From Devosia sp. YIM 151766 (GTDB lineage: Bacteria > Pseudomonadota > Alphaproteobacteria > Rhizobiales > Devosiaceae), in the NCBI RefSeq assembly GCF_030285925.1, contig NZ_CP127251.1, positions 248,001 through 312,000 on the forward strand: 64,000 nt of DNA, in the 5' to 3' direction. The position numbers and the translations under genes were made by a program. Each line of letters opens with the position of its first letter. The first letter of the stretch is position 1. The notes beneath the pieces were generated by a model. It made no database searches. It was not told the DNA's origin and saw nothing but the letters and a program-made list of their open reading frames with translations. Below are positions 17,822 through 26,570 of this stretch, piece after piece.

Positions 17822-18745
17822 ATGATCGATACATCCGTGCAGACCAATGTGCGCTCGGCGCCATTGCTGCCGCTGACCACCGCACTCGGGCCGGTTCATC
17901 TCGCCGTGACCGACCGCGCCAAGGCGCTGGCCATCTGGCAGGACGTGGTCGGGCTCGACCTGCTCGACGAACAGGACAATGCGCTCATCCTGGGCGCCGG
18001 CGGCCGCAAGCTGATCGTCCTCGAAACCGGCGCGACCGGCCCCGCCGTTCCGCGTAGTATCGGGCTTTATCACGTCGCCATTCACGTGCCCCGCCGGGTC
18101 GATCTGGCGCAGATGGCGGTCCGCGCCCTGCAGCGCAATGTGCGCATTTCTCCCACCGATCACCTGGTTTCCGAGGCGATCTATCTCTGGGACCTGGACG
18201 GCAACGGCATCGAGATCACCTTCGAAACCCCTGAACGGGGCACATTGGGCGATCCCGACAGGGGTGAGACCTATGCCGTCGCCGCCGATGGCAAGCCCCA
18301 TTCCGGCCGCGAACCCATCGATCTCGACGACCTGTTGGGCGAGCTCGGCCCCAGCCCGGTGCTGGCCCCGCACATGCCCGCCGGTACCCGCATCGGCCAT
18401 GTCCATGTGCATGTGAACGATCTGGACAGTGCCATGGATTTCTATCGCGACGTGCTGGGCTTTGCCGGCTTCCTGCTGATCCGGTCCTTCGGCATGGGCG
18501 ATGTCGGGCTCGACTACATGCCGCACACCCTGGCCTTCAATATCTGGTCCGGTGCCAATGCCGTCCTGCCGCCCGCCGGCACGGCCGGCCTGCAATGGCT
18601 CACCATAATCCTGCCCGATGCCGAAAGCCTCGCTGCGCTCAAGGCGAGGCTGGAACAGGCCAATGCGCCGCTGGAAGTGTTGGGCAATGATCTGGAAACC
18701 CGCGACCCTTCCGGCAATCGCATCCGGCTCGAATTGGCGGCCTGA
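17822..18745 (+). CDS. Two-domain VOC-family dioxygenase (CatE-like)
   Basis: A 307-residue protein with two vicinal-oxygen-chelate modules, about residues 20-140 (GPVHLAVTDRAKALAIWQDV) and 175-305 (IGHVHVHVNDLDSAMDFYRD). Metal-ligand candidates in the second module are the His of GHVHVHV, the His of MPHTLAFN and the Glu near the end (IRLELA). The arrangement matches Bacillus CatE-type catechol 2,3-dioxygenases, but substrate cannot be deduced and no aromatic pathway genes are near. The ATG at 17822 follows CAGGAGACC. It diverges from ohr. Confidence 0.85.
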   Translation: MIDTSVQTNVRSAPLLPLTTALGPVHLAVTDRAKALAIWQDVVGLDLLDEQDNALILGAGGRKLIVLETGATGPAVPRSIGLYHVAIHVPRRVDLAQMAVRALQRNVRISPTDHLVSEAIYLWDLDGNGIEITFETPERGTLGDPDRGETYAVAADGKPHSGREPIDLDDLLGELGPSPVLAPHMPAGTRIGHVHVHVNDLDSAMDFYRDVLGFAGFLLIRSFGMGDVGLDYMPHTLAFNIWSGANAVLPPAGTAGLQWLTIILPDAESLAALKARLEQANAPLEVLGNDLETRDPSGNRIRLELAA

Positions 18746-18786
18746 TCCGGCTAGGCTGGCGCCATGCGTTGAATAGGAGAGTGCAT

Positions 18787-19332
18787 ATGCAGGGACCTGA
18801 AGCGGTCATCGAGTTCTGGTTCGTTGAACATGATTATGAGGACTGGTTCGGCGGCAAGCCGGAATTCGACGACAAGCTCGCGGCGCGGTTCAGCGGCCTG
18901 CATGGAGAGGTCGCGCGCGGCGAGGCCTGGACGTGGCGCGAAACCCCCGAAGGCCGGCTGGCCGAGCTCATCGTTCTCGACCAGTTTTCCCGCCAATTGC
19001 ACCGGGGCAGTCCCGACGCCTTCGCCCAGGACAAGATGGCGCTGGTCCTGGCGCAGGAAGCCGTCGCTGCCGGCGCCGACGACGCGGTGGCGCGGGAATG
19101 GGCGCAGTTTTTCTACATGCCCTATATGCATGCCGAATCCCTGGTGATCCAGAATGAGGGCGTGCGCCTTTTCGAACTGCATGGCGTCGACGCCTTGCTG
19201 CAATTCATGACTGACCATCGCGACACCATCGCCCGCTTCGGCCGCTTCCCGTTCCGCAACCGGGCCCTGGGGCGGCAAAGCACCGACGCGGAACTGGCCT
19301 ATATGAAGGAACAGGGCGAGCGGGCGTTTTAG
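18787..19332 (+). CDS. DUF924-family protein
   Basis: A 181-residue cytoplasmic protein of the DUF924 family, widespread in proteobacteria and of unknown function, with a mainly helical tetratricopeptide-like fold. The opening VIEFWFVEHDYEDWFG, then LIVLDQFSRQLHRGSPDAFAQD near residue 70 and FFYMPYMHAES near 113, are the family landmarks. The ATG at 18787 has AGGAGAG close upstream; a start at 18769 has no clear site. It lies between the VOC gene and the convergent RND operon. Confidence 0.9.
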   Translation: MQGPEAVIEFWFVEHDYEDWFGGKPEFDDKLAARFSGLHGEVARGEAWTWRETPEGRLAELIVLDQFSRQLHRGSPDAFAQDKMALVLAQEAVAAGADDAVAREWAQFFYMPYMHAESLVIQNEGVRLFELHGVDALLQFMTDHRDTIARFGRFPFRNRALGRQSTDAELAYMKEQGERAF

Positions 19333-19357
19333 CGCGCCGTGCCGGTTCCGATATGGT

Positions 19358-22300
19358 TCAGCCGGCGGTGGTTTTCTCCACTTCGTCATTGGGCGCGCGC
19401 GGGAGGAAGCGGCCGACAAAGCGGCCGAACCCGTCGATATAGGTCAGCATTACCGGCACCACCACCAGAGTCAGCGCCGTGGAACTGATCAGGCCGCCGA
19501 TCACCGCATGGGCCATCGGGGCGTTCTGCGCGCTGCCTTCATGCAGGCTGAGCGCCAGCGGCATCATGCCGAAGATCATGGCCAGCGTGGTCATGATGAT
19601 GGGGCGGAACCGGGTGGCCCCCGCCTCCACCAGCGCATCGAACAGGTTCCAGCCTTCCCTGACATGCTGATTGGCATTGTCGACCAGCAGGATCGCATTC
19701 TTCACCACCAGGCCCATCAGCATGATGAAACCGATCATCGAGAACATGTTGAGCGTCGAGCCGCCTACCAGGAGGCCCAGCATCACCCCGATCAGCGCCA
19801 GCGGCAGCGACACCATGATGGCGATGGGCTGCAGGAAGCTGCCGAACTGGCTGGCCAATACCAGATAGATGAAGATGATCGCCAGCAGCAGGGCCGAGCC
19901 GGCCGCCGCCGCCGTGTCGGCCAATTGCTCGACGTCGCCGCCGGTGGAAATGCGATAGCCGGGCGGCATGTCGAGATTGTCGACCGCCGCCTGTATCTGC
20001 CCCGTGACTTCGCCGAGGCCCACGCCCGACAGATTGGCCGTGACGCTGACCTGCCGGGACAGGTTCTGCCGCAAGATCTCGCCGGCGCCCTGCGACTGCA
20101 CGATCTCGGCCACCTGATCGAGCCGGATCATGGCATTCGATCCGGTGACGCCGCTCTGGGTGATGGGCAGCGATCCCAGGGTTTCGACATCGTCGCGGGC
20201 CCATTCGGGCAGACGTACGGTAACGGTGTAATTCTCGCCATTGGGGGCGGTCCAGTCGGTCACCTCCTGCCCGCCCAGCATCGGCCCCAGCGTCGCCCCG
20301 ATCTGCGCCAGGCTGACGCCCAGATCGCTGGCCAGATCGCGGTCGATCCGGATGCCCAGCACCGGCTGGGCCGCGTCGAGGCTCGATTCGATGTCTTCGA
20401 GACCCTCGATGGACCGCAATTGGGCGATCAGCCGGTCGGCCAATTGATCGAGCACGGTAAAGTTGTCGCCATAGATGGTGATCGAGACCGGCGCGGCAAC
20501 GCCGCCAAGGCCCGATGCCGCGCCGACCATGAATTCGGCGCCCGGTATCTGGGCTAGGGCCTGGCGGACCGGCACGGTCATGTCCTGCGGCGTCCGTTCG
20601 CGCAGCCCCTGGTCGACCATGGTGACGACAATTGTGGCACGATTGTCGCCCGTGGTCGTCCCGGCATTGATCGTGGCATAGGTGCCTTCAACCTCGGGGA
20701 AGCGCTTCAGCGTGGCATCGATCTGCCGGACCTTGCTGGCGGTATAGTCGATCGAGGACCCGGTGGGGGTTTCGACCGAGACCTGGAACTGGCCGGTATC
20801 GGTCGCCGGCACGAACTCGACCCCGACCAGCGGGAACAGGAAGAACGTGCCGACAAAGGACAGCAGCGCCACCGACAGCGTCGTCTTGCGGAATTTGAGG
20901 CACCAGCGCAGCACCCCGCGATAGCCGAGATTGATCCATTCGAAGAAGCGATTGAATTGGCCGACGGCGCGGCCCAGCGGACCCCGCTTGGCGCCCTCAT
21001 GGGCGGCCGGATCATACCAGACGCTGCTCATCATCGGATCGAGCGTGAAGGCGACGAACAGCGAAATCAGCACCGCCACGGAGACCGTGACCCCGAACTG
21101 CAGGAAGAAGCGGCCGAGAATGCCTTCCATGAAGGCCACCGGCAGGAACACCGCCACAATGGACAGGGTCGTCGCCAGCACCGCCAGGCCGATCTCGTTG
21201 GTGCCATCCAGCGCCGCCTGCCGGTGCGTCTTGCCCATATGCAGGTGGCGCATGATGTTCTCGCGCACCACGATGGCGTCGTCGATCAGGATGCCCACCG
21301 CCAGTGACAGGGCCATCAGCGTCATCATGTTGAGGGTGAAGCCCAGGAAATACAGCACGATCATCGTGCCGATGATGGAAATCGGCAGCGTCAGGCCGGT
21401 GATCACCGTCGACCGCCAGGAATTGAGGAACAGGAAGACGATGAGCACGGCCAAGGCCGCGCCTTCGATCAGCATGTTCTGCACGGCGTGGAAGGAATCT
21501 TCCACCGGCACGGCATTGTCGGTCACGACTTCCAGATGGACCGTGGCGGGCAGGACATTGGCTTGCAGCTCGGCGATGACCTTGCGAATTTCCTCGGCTA
21601 CGCCGACGGTATTGGCGCCCTGGGTCTTGACCACGTCGATGGCCAGCGCCCGCTCGCCATTGAGCAGCGCCAGGCTGGTCACGTCGGCCTGCCCGTCTTC
21701 GATAATGGCGACATCGCGCAGATAGACCGCCTGGCCGCCCTGGCGCGCCACCACGATATCGAGGAAGTCGTCGGCGTTCTCGATGCGCCCCTCGACCTGG
21801 ATGGAGCGGACCTGTTCGCCTTCGGTGATCGAGCCGGCGGGCAGGTTCTGGTTTTCCTGGCGCAGCGCGTCGATGACCTGGCCGACGCCGACATTGAAGG
21901 CGTTGAGCCGGTCGGGATCGACCAGCACGTTGAGCTGGCGCGGCACCCCGCCCACCACCGTGGCGCGGCCGACGCCGGCAATATTGGACAATCGGCTGAT
22001 GACGACGTCCTCGGTCAGGGCCGTCAGGTCGCGCGGCGACAGGACGTCCGAACTCACCGCCAGCGACATTACCGGCAATTCGGCCGGGTCGAACCGCAGC
22101 ACCTGCGCGCTGCCGGCATTGACGGGGAAACTGGCTTCCACCGTCGCCAACCGGTCCCGCACATCCTGCGCCGCGGCCTGTGAATTGACGTTCATGTCGA
22201 ACAGGATGATGACCATGGCCTGGCCGGCCTGCGAGGTCGACTGGATGGTGTCGAGGCCGCTGATCGTGTTGACCGCCTCCTCGATCGGCCGGACGATATC

Positions 22301-22483
22301 GTTCTCGACCGCCTCGGGCGAGGCGCCGGGATAGCTGACGACGACGGCGACCACCGGCAGGTCGATATCGGGCAATTGCTCGATCGGCAGGCGCTGATAG
22401 GAATAAACGCCGAAGACCAGGATCGCCACCATGATCATGGTGGCGAAGACCGGATGGCTGACGCTGATGCGGGTGAGAAACAT
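19358..22483 (-). CDS. RND efflux transporter, inner-membrane pump (HAE1 family)
   Basis: A 1041-residue AcrB/MexB-like proton-driven pump, full length for the family. The N-terminus FLTRISVSHPVFATMI is typical. The proton-relay pair is present as GILIDDAIVVREN near residue 400, and the TM10 lysine as GLVVKNAILLVDN near 940. Twelve membrane segments and two large periplasmic loops are expected. It starts directly after the stop of the adaptor gene, so the two are translationally linked. No outer-membrane TolC-type gene is in the window. Substrate may be drugs, solvents or lipids. Confidence 0.96.
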   Translation of the reverse strand: MFLTRISVSHPVFATMIMVAILVFGVYSYQRLPIEQLPDIDLPVVAVVVSYPGASPEAVENDIVRPIEEAVNTISGLDTIQSTSQAGQAMVIILFDMNVNSQAAAQDVRDRLATVEASFPVNAGSAQVLRFDPAELPVMSLAVSSDVLSPRDLTALTEDVVISRLSNIAGVGRATVVGGVPRQLNVLVDPDRLNAFNVGVGQVIDALRQENQNLPAGSITEGEQVRSIQVEGRIENADDFLDIVVARQGGQAVYLRDVAIIEDGQADVTSLALLNGERALAIDVVKTQGANTVGVAEEIRKVIAELQANVLPATVHLEVVTDNAVPVEDSFHAVQNMLIEGAALAVLIVFLFLNSWRSTVITGLTLPISIIGTMIVLYFLGFTLNMMTLMALSLAVGILIDDAIVVRENIMRHLHMGKTHRQAALDGTNEIGLAVLATTLSIVAVFLPVAFMEGILGRFFLQFGVTVSVAVLISLFVAFTLDPMMSSVWYDPAAHEGAKRGPLGRAVGQFNRFFEWINLGYRGVLRWCLKFRKTTLSVALLSFVGTFFLFPLVGVEFVPATDTGQFQVSVETPTGSSIDYTASKVRQIDATLKRFPEVEGTYATINAGTTTGDNRATIVVTMVDQGLRERTPQDMTVPVRQALAQIPGAEFMVGAASGLGGVAAPVSITIYGDNFTVLDQLADRLIAQLRSIEGLEDIESSLDAAQPVLGIRIDRDLASDLGVSLAQIGATLGPMLGGQEVTDWTAPNGENYTVTVRLPEWARDDVETLGSLPITQSGVTGSNAMIRLDQVAEIVQSQGAGEILRQNLSRQVSVTANLSGVGLGEVTGQIQAAVDNLDMPPGYRISTGGDVEQLADTAAAAGSALLLAIIFIYLVLASQFGSFLQPIAIMVSLPLALIGVMLGLLVGGSTLNMFSMIGFIMLMGLVVKNAILLVDNANQHVREGWNLFDALVEAGATRFRPIIMTTLAMIFGMMPLALSLHEGSAQNAPMAHAVIGGLISSTALTLVVVPVMLTYIDGFGRFVGRFLPRAPNDEVEKTTAG

Positions 22484-23689
22484 TTAGCCCTCCACCAGTT
22501 GGACCAGATCGTCCGGCTGTAACTGGGTGAGCGGCGCGGTCACCACGACATCGCCGGCCACGAGCCCGGAGCTGATCTCCACCAGCCGGTTGCCGTTCCA
22601 GCTTTCGCCCCGCTCGATGGCCTGGCGCACGACCCGGTCCTCCATCAGCTTGAGAACGAAAGTGCCTTCCGCGTCCTCGCGCAGCGCGGTCTCCGGCACG
22701 GCCAGGGCATCGGCGCGCTCGGCCACGACGATCTGGCCGGTCGCGAACATGCCGCCGCGCAGCAATTCCTCGACATTTTCCAGCGCGATATAGACCGGGA
22801 TGGTTCGCGTTCCGGCCACGGCGATCGGGTTGATCCGGTCGACCACGCCGGCAAAGCTCCGGCCGGCCAGGCCCTCGACGGAAATGGTCACCGCCTGGCC
22901 TTTGGCCAGTTCGGCGCTCGTTCCCACCGGCGCCGCGGCATTGAGTTCGAGCGTATCCAGATCCACGATGGTGAAGAGCGAGGCGCCTTGCTGCACGGTC
23001 TGGCCGGCGCTGACGCTGCGCTCGGAAATGATCCCGTCCATCGGCGCCTTCAGCGTGGCGTTCTGCAAGGCGATGCGGGCGGCCTCGACCTGCCCTTCGA
23101 GCGCCGCCAGATTGGCGCGGAGCGCCTCGGCGCTCGACTGCGCCTGCTCGATCCCCGAAGAGGCGGCCAGGCCCCGCTGGATGAGATCGGTGGTGCGGCT
23201 CAACTGGCTTTCCGCCAGCACCAATTGGGCGCGAGTGGCCTCGGCGGTGCTGGTCTGCTGATCGAGCTGGATGCGCAGGCTTTCGGTGTCGAGCTGAAGC
23301 AGGACGTCGCCGGCGCTGACCGCGTCGCCCGGCCGGGCCATGACCGCCACCACCCGGCCCGAGACCTGCGACGCCAATTGCGTCTGCTTTTGCGGGGCCA
23401 GCGAGCCGGTCACCTTGACGGTGCGGGTCAGGGTGCGGGGCTCGATGGTGGAGATTTCAGAAGGATTGACCTGCATCACCGGAACGGTCGCCGCTTCCTC
23501 GATGGCCACTTCCTCGACCGGCTGCTGGCTGATGAAATACCAGCCGGCGCCCGCCGCGACGACAATGATCGCCAGCATGACCCAGGGCCAGCGCCGCCGA
23601 CGCGGCTTGAGCCCCGCCGCGACCCGCGCCAGATTGTCCTTTTCCCGCCCAGACTGGGCCCATTCGGGTTTGGTATGTTCAGTGGTCAT
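22484..23689 (-). CDS. RND efflux periplasmic adaptor (MFP, AcrA-like)
   Basis: A 401-residue membrane-fusion protein. A cytoplasmic stretch of about 30 residues rich in basic residues precedes one membrane anchor (WVMLAIIVVAAGAGWYFI near residue 40). Next come the lipoyl half-motif GRVVAVMARPGDAVSAGDVL, an alpha-helical hairpin near 145-215, and a beta-barrel. It bridges the RND pump to an outer-membrane channel. The ATG at 23689 overlaps the end of the GbsR gene; the longer frame from 23842 is a GbsR-gene shadow. Confidence 0.93.
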   Translation of the reverse strand: MTTEHTKPEWAQSGREKDNLARVAAGLKPRRRRWPWVMLAIIVVAAGAGWYFISQQPVEEVAIEEAATVPVMQVNPSEISTIEPRTLTRTVKVTGSLAPQKQTQLASQVSGRVVAVMARPGDAVSAGDVLLQLDTESLRIQLDQQTSTAEATRAQLVLAESQLSRTTDLIQRGLAASSGIEQAQSSAEALRANLAALEGQVEAARIALQNATLKAPMDGIISERSVSAGQTVQQGASLFTIVDLDTLELNAAAPVGTSAELAKGQAVTISVEGLAGRSFAGVVDRINPIAVAGTRTIPVYIALENVEELLRGGMFATGQIVVAERADALAVPETALREDAEGTFVLKLMEDRVVRQAIERGESWNGNRLVEISSGLVAGDVVVTAPLTQLQPDDLVQLVEG

Positions 23690-24188
23690 CGTGGCCTGCC
23701 GTGCTGGGCTGGGCATCGTTGCGCGATGCGTCGGTCTTGGAAAAAGAGTGGGCGGACCACTCGGTGATGAAGTCGGCCGATTGCTGGTAGAACTGAGCGA
23801 GCTGGCGGACCCGCATGCGGGCGCCGCTGGTATCGTCGGCAAACCGGGCCTCCGCCTCGAACACCAGATTGGCCACTTTGCGCATGCGGGCGGTGACAGT
23901 TTCCATCATCCGCGAATAAGGCTCCTCGCCAAGCTCGTAATAATCCTGCCGGTCGCCGGCGCGGCTGGTCTGGCGGATCATGCCGGTATTGGCCAGAAGG
24001 CGCGCATTGGTGCTGGCGCTGGCTTTGCTGATTTTAAGCCGGTCGGCCATCTCGGCCAGCGAGAAGGATCGTCCCTCAACGATCAGCAGGCCCAATATGC
24101 GTCCGGCGATGCGCGGTCCGCCATCGGTCTGCATGATCAGCCCCATCTGTTCAATGAAATTTTCTGCGGCGAGCCTCGACTGGGTCAT
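23679..24188 (-). CDS. GbsR/MarR-family transcriptional regulator
   Basis: A 169-residue regulator. A winged helix lies near residues 25-85 (RILGLLIVEGRSFSLAEMAD, then ISKASASTNARLLANTGMI) and a helical dimerisation region follows. The pattern is that of GbsR-like MarR relatives. It is first in the GbsR-adaptor-pump operon, overlapping the adaptor gene by 11 bases, and very likely represses it. The inducer is unknown. Confidence 0.9.
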   Translation of the reverse strand: MTQSRLAAENFIEQMGLIMQTDGGPRIAGRILGLLIVEGRSFSLAEMADRLKISKASASTNARLLANTGMIRQTSRAGDRQDYYELGEEPYSRMMETVTARMRKVANLVFEAEARFADDTSGARMRVRQLAQFYQQSADFITEWSAHSFSKTDASRNDAQPSTAGHDDH

Positions 24189-24273
24189 GCCCCTCGTTAG
24201 CTTGCGCCCCCGCGTTCAGTCAATACTGAACGAACTGGACAGGCTGAACCAAGCGCAGTTTCGTTGCGGGCAT

Positions 24274-25266
24274 TCAGGCCGATGGCGCCATGGGCGCGGT
24301 GCTGCCGCGCTGGATGAAAGACACCGGCAGCACCCGGTTCTCTATCGGCTTCGTGGGAAATCTCAGCCGGTCGACAAGCAGCTCAACCGCCTGCTCCCCC
24401 AGCAAATCGAGCGGCTGGCGCACGGTGGAGAGGTCGATAAGCGGCCAACTGCTCCATTGCATGTCATCGAAGCCGATAACCGAAACGTCTCCCGGAACGC
24501 TGAGATTTTCCGCCTTGAGCGCGCTCAGGGCCGCTATCGCCACCAGATCGTTGACGCAGGCGATCATGGTCACCTCGCGCCGTCGGATGGCGTCGAGCGC
24601 TTCCGGCCGCAATTGGGGCAGCAGGTGCACATTGACCTCCCAGACAACCTCGATCCGGCCGGCGGCGACCGACATGAAGCCCTCGCGGCGTTCACGATTG
24701 CTGCTGAGGTCAGAAAATCCCGAAAGCATGCCAATGCGCCGATGGCCGAGCGCGATGATGTGCTCGGCCATCAGGCGCCCGCCGGCGAAATGGTCGGCCT
24801 GGATGCTGTCGAGACCGGCAAATTGCGCATCGAGCGACACCATGGGGAAGATGGGCGGCGAAGTCGGCTTGAAGCTGGGATGCAGCATGGCCACCGCCCC
24901 GTCGACCCCGTGCCGCACCAGAGTCTGAACCACGCGCTCCTCGCGCAGCGGCTCATTGCCCGAATCGATGACCAGGGTCGCATAGCCCAGCGCCTCGGCC
25001 CGCATCTGCACGGCATTGGCGATTTCGGGAAACACCGGGCTGCTCAAATTCGGCAGGATGCAGCCGATGACCTGATTGCGGCCGGTCTTGAGGGCGCGCG
25101 CGGCATTGTTGCGGGAATAGCCGATCTCGGCGGCGGCCTTGCGCACCAGGGCGTCGACTTCCGGGGTCACCTTGTTCAGATTGTTGAGGACATAGGAAAC
25201 CGTCGCGGATGAAACGCCCGCGGCCCTGGCCACATCCTTGATGGTCGGTGTTTTTCGCCGAGACAT
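24274..25266 (-). CDS. LacI-family transcriptional regulator
   Basis: A 330-residue repressor. The N-terminal LacI helix-turn-helix TIKDVARAAGVSSATVSYVL is at about residues 7-26 with the hinge near 55, followed by a periplasmic-binding-protein-like sensor domain (GRNQVIGCILPNLSSPVF). The ATG at 25266 (MSRRK) is preferred over 25284. It diverges from the BMP-type transporter operon at 25443, with the palindrome 25369-25384 between them, so it most likely controls that operon. Ligand possibly a nucleoside or ribose derivative, inferred from the transporter type. Confidence 0.93.
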   Translation of the reverse strand: MSRRKTPTIKDVARAAGVSSATVSYVLNNLNKVTPEVDALVRKAAAEIGYSRNNAARALKTGRNQVIGCILPNLSSPVFPEIANAVQMRAEALGYATLVIDSGNEPLREERVVQTLVRHGVDGAVAMLHPSFKPTSPPIFPMVSLDAQFAGLDSIQADHFAGGRLMAEHIIALGHRRIGMLSGFSDLSSNRERREGFMSVAAGRIEVVWEVNVHLLPQLRPEALDAIRRREVTMIACVNDLVAIAALSALKAENLSVPGDVSVIGFDDMQWSSWPLIDLSTVRQPLDLLGEQAVELLVDRLRFPTKPIENRVLPVSFIQRGSTAPMAPSA

Positions 25267-25339
25267 TTTGCACCAGCCCCCCAACGCTGTTTAGCGCTGA
25301 TTCCTCGTCCAGAAAACCAGTGTAGAGATTGTATTTCTC

Positions 25340-25384
25340 TTGACACCCCCTGGGACGCCGGATGTATTGTTTACACGATTAAAC
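25340..25384 (+). promoter_or_regulatory. Candidate promoter and LacI-type operator of the BMP transporter operon
   Basis: TTGACA at 25340-25345 and TATTGT at 25365-25370 (19-base spacing, longer than ideal) form a plausible promoter. The -10 overlaps GTTTA-CACGAT-TAAAC (25369-25384), a perfect 5-bp inverted repeat of LacI-operator style. Repressor bound there would block polymerase. Confidence 0.55.
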
Positions 25385-25442
25385 GCCTTGCGTCAGGGCG
25401 ATCACGGATTTGACGTTCATCATCCAAAGGGAAGGAACAATC

Positions 25443-26552
25443 GTGGCAAAGATTTCATTCGATGTGAAGGCGCGCCGCGCGCTGCTCGGTTTCGTCAGTG
25501 TCGCGGCGCTGCTCGCCGCCGGCACGGCGGGCACGGTCGCCCAGGACAGGATTCTGCTGCTGATCAATGGCGCGCTCGGCGACAAGTCGTTCTTCGACTC
25601 GGCCAATCGGGGGCTGGCGACGATCAAGCAGACCTATGGCGACGATGTCGAGACGCGGGTACTTGAAATCGGTGACGATCCGTCCGGCTGGGAGCCGGCG
25701 CTGCTCGAAGTGTCCGAGCAGGATTGGGATCTGATCATCGGCGGCACCTTCTCGCTGTCGGAAACGCTGGGCGACGTGGCCGAGCAATATCCGGACCAGA
25801 ATTACATCCTGTTCGACGCCAGCCTGCCCTATGATGGCGGCGCCTATCCCAACGTCTATTCGATCCAGTACAAGCAGAACGAAGCCTCCTATCTGGGCGG
25901 CATTCTGGCCGCCGGCCTGCTGCAATCGGGCCTGCCCGAAGGCACCGGCGAATATCTCGGCTTCCTGGGCGGCATGGACATTCCGGTGATCAATGACTTC
26001 CTCGTCGGCTATGTTGCCGGGGCGCAGTCTTTCAATCCCGATGTCAAGGTTTCGGTCGCCTATGCCGGCTCGTTCACCGACGCCGCCAAGGGCAAGGAAC
26101 TGGGTCTCGCCCAATATCGCGCCGGGGTCGGCATCGGCTTCATCGCTGCCTCGCAGGCCGGTCTCGGCCAGGTGTCGGCGGCCAAGGAAACCGACCAATA
26201 TGTGCTGGGCGTCGACTCCGATCAGGAATCGATTTTTGCCGAGAGCGATCCTGAACTGGCGAGCCGCGTCGTCAGCTCGGTGCTCAAAAATGTCGATGTG
26301 AGCCTGGTGCGCGCCTATGAGCTCTATCGCGAGGGCAACCTGCCCTTCGGCACTGTCGAGAATGTGGGCCTGGCCGAGGGCGCCGTCGGCCTGGTCGAAA
26401 CCGGCAATATGGCAGAACTCGCCTCGCCCGAAACCTTGGAGGCCATCGAAGCGGCCAAGGCCGACATCGCCTCGGGCGCCATTGTCGTCCCGACCGGTTT
26501 CGGCATGGACACCGCAGCGCTCAACGCCCTGCGCGACAGCGTCCGTCCATAA
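25443..26552 (+). CDS. BMP-family ABC transporter substrate-binding protein
   Basis: A 369-residue periplasmic protein of the BMP/PnrA (Med) family, whose studied members bind nucleosides. The signal peptide ends near TVA-QDR. Family landmarks include LLLINGALGDKSFFDSANRG near residue 40, GGMDIPVINDFLVGY near 175 and VDSDQ near 250. The chosen start is GTG at 25443, which has AAGGGAAGGAA six bases upstream; an upstream TTG at 25410 lacks such a site. It heads an operon with the ATPase and two permeases and the ADP-ribosylglycohydrolase gene. Confidence 0.93.
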   Translation: MAKISFDVKARRALLGFVSVAALLAAGTAGTVAQDRILLLINGALGDKSFFDSANRGLATIKQTYGDDVETRVLEIGDDPSGWEPALLEVSEQDWDLIIGGTFSLSETLGDVAEQYPDQNYILFDASLPYDGGAYPNVYSIQYKQNEASYLGGILAAGLLQSGLPEGTGEYLGFLGGMDIPVINDFLVGYVAGAQSFNPDVKVSVAYAGSFTDAAKGKELGLAQYRAGVGIGFIAASQAGLGQVSAAKETDQYVLGVDSDQESIFAESDPELASRVVSSVLKNVDVSLVRAYELYREGNLPFGTVENVGLAEGAVGLVETGNMAELASPETLEAIEAAKADIASGAIVVPTGFGMDTAALNALRDSVRP

Positions 26553-26570
26553 GCCGAGCGCGCGCCACAG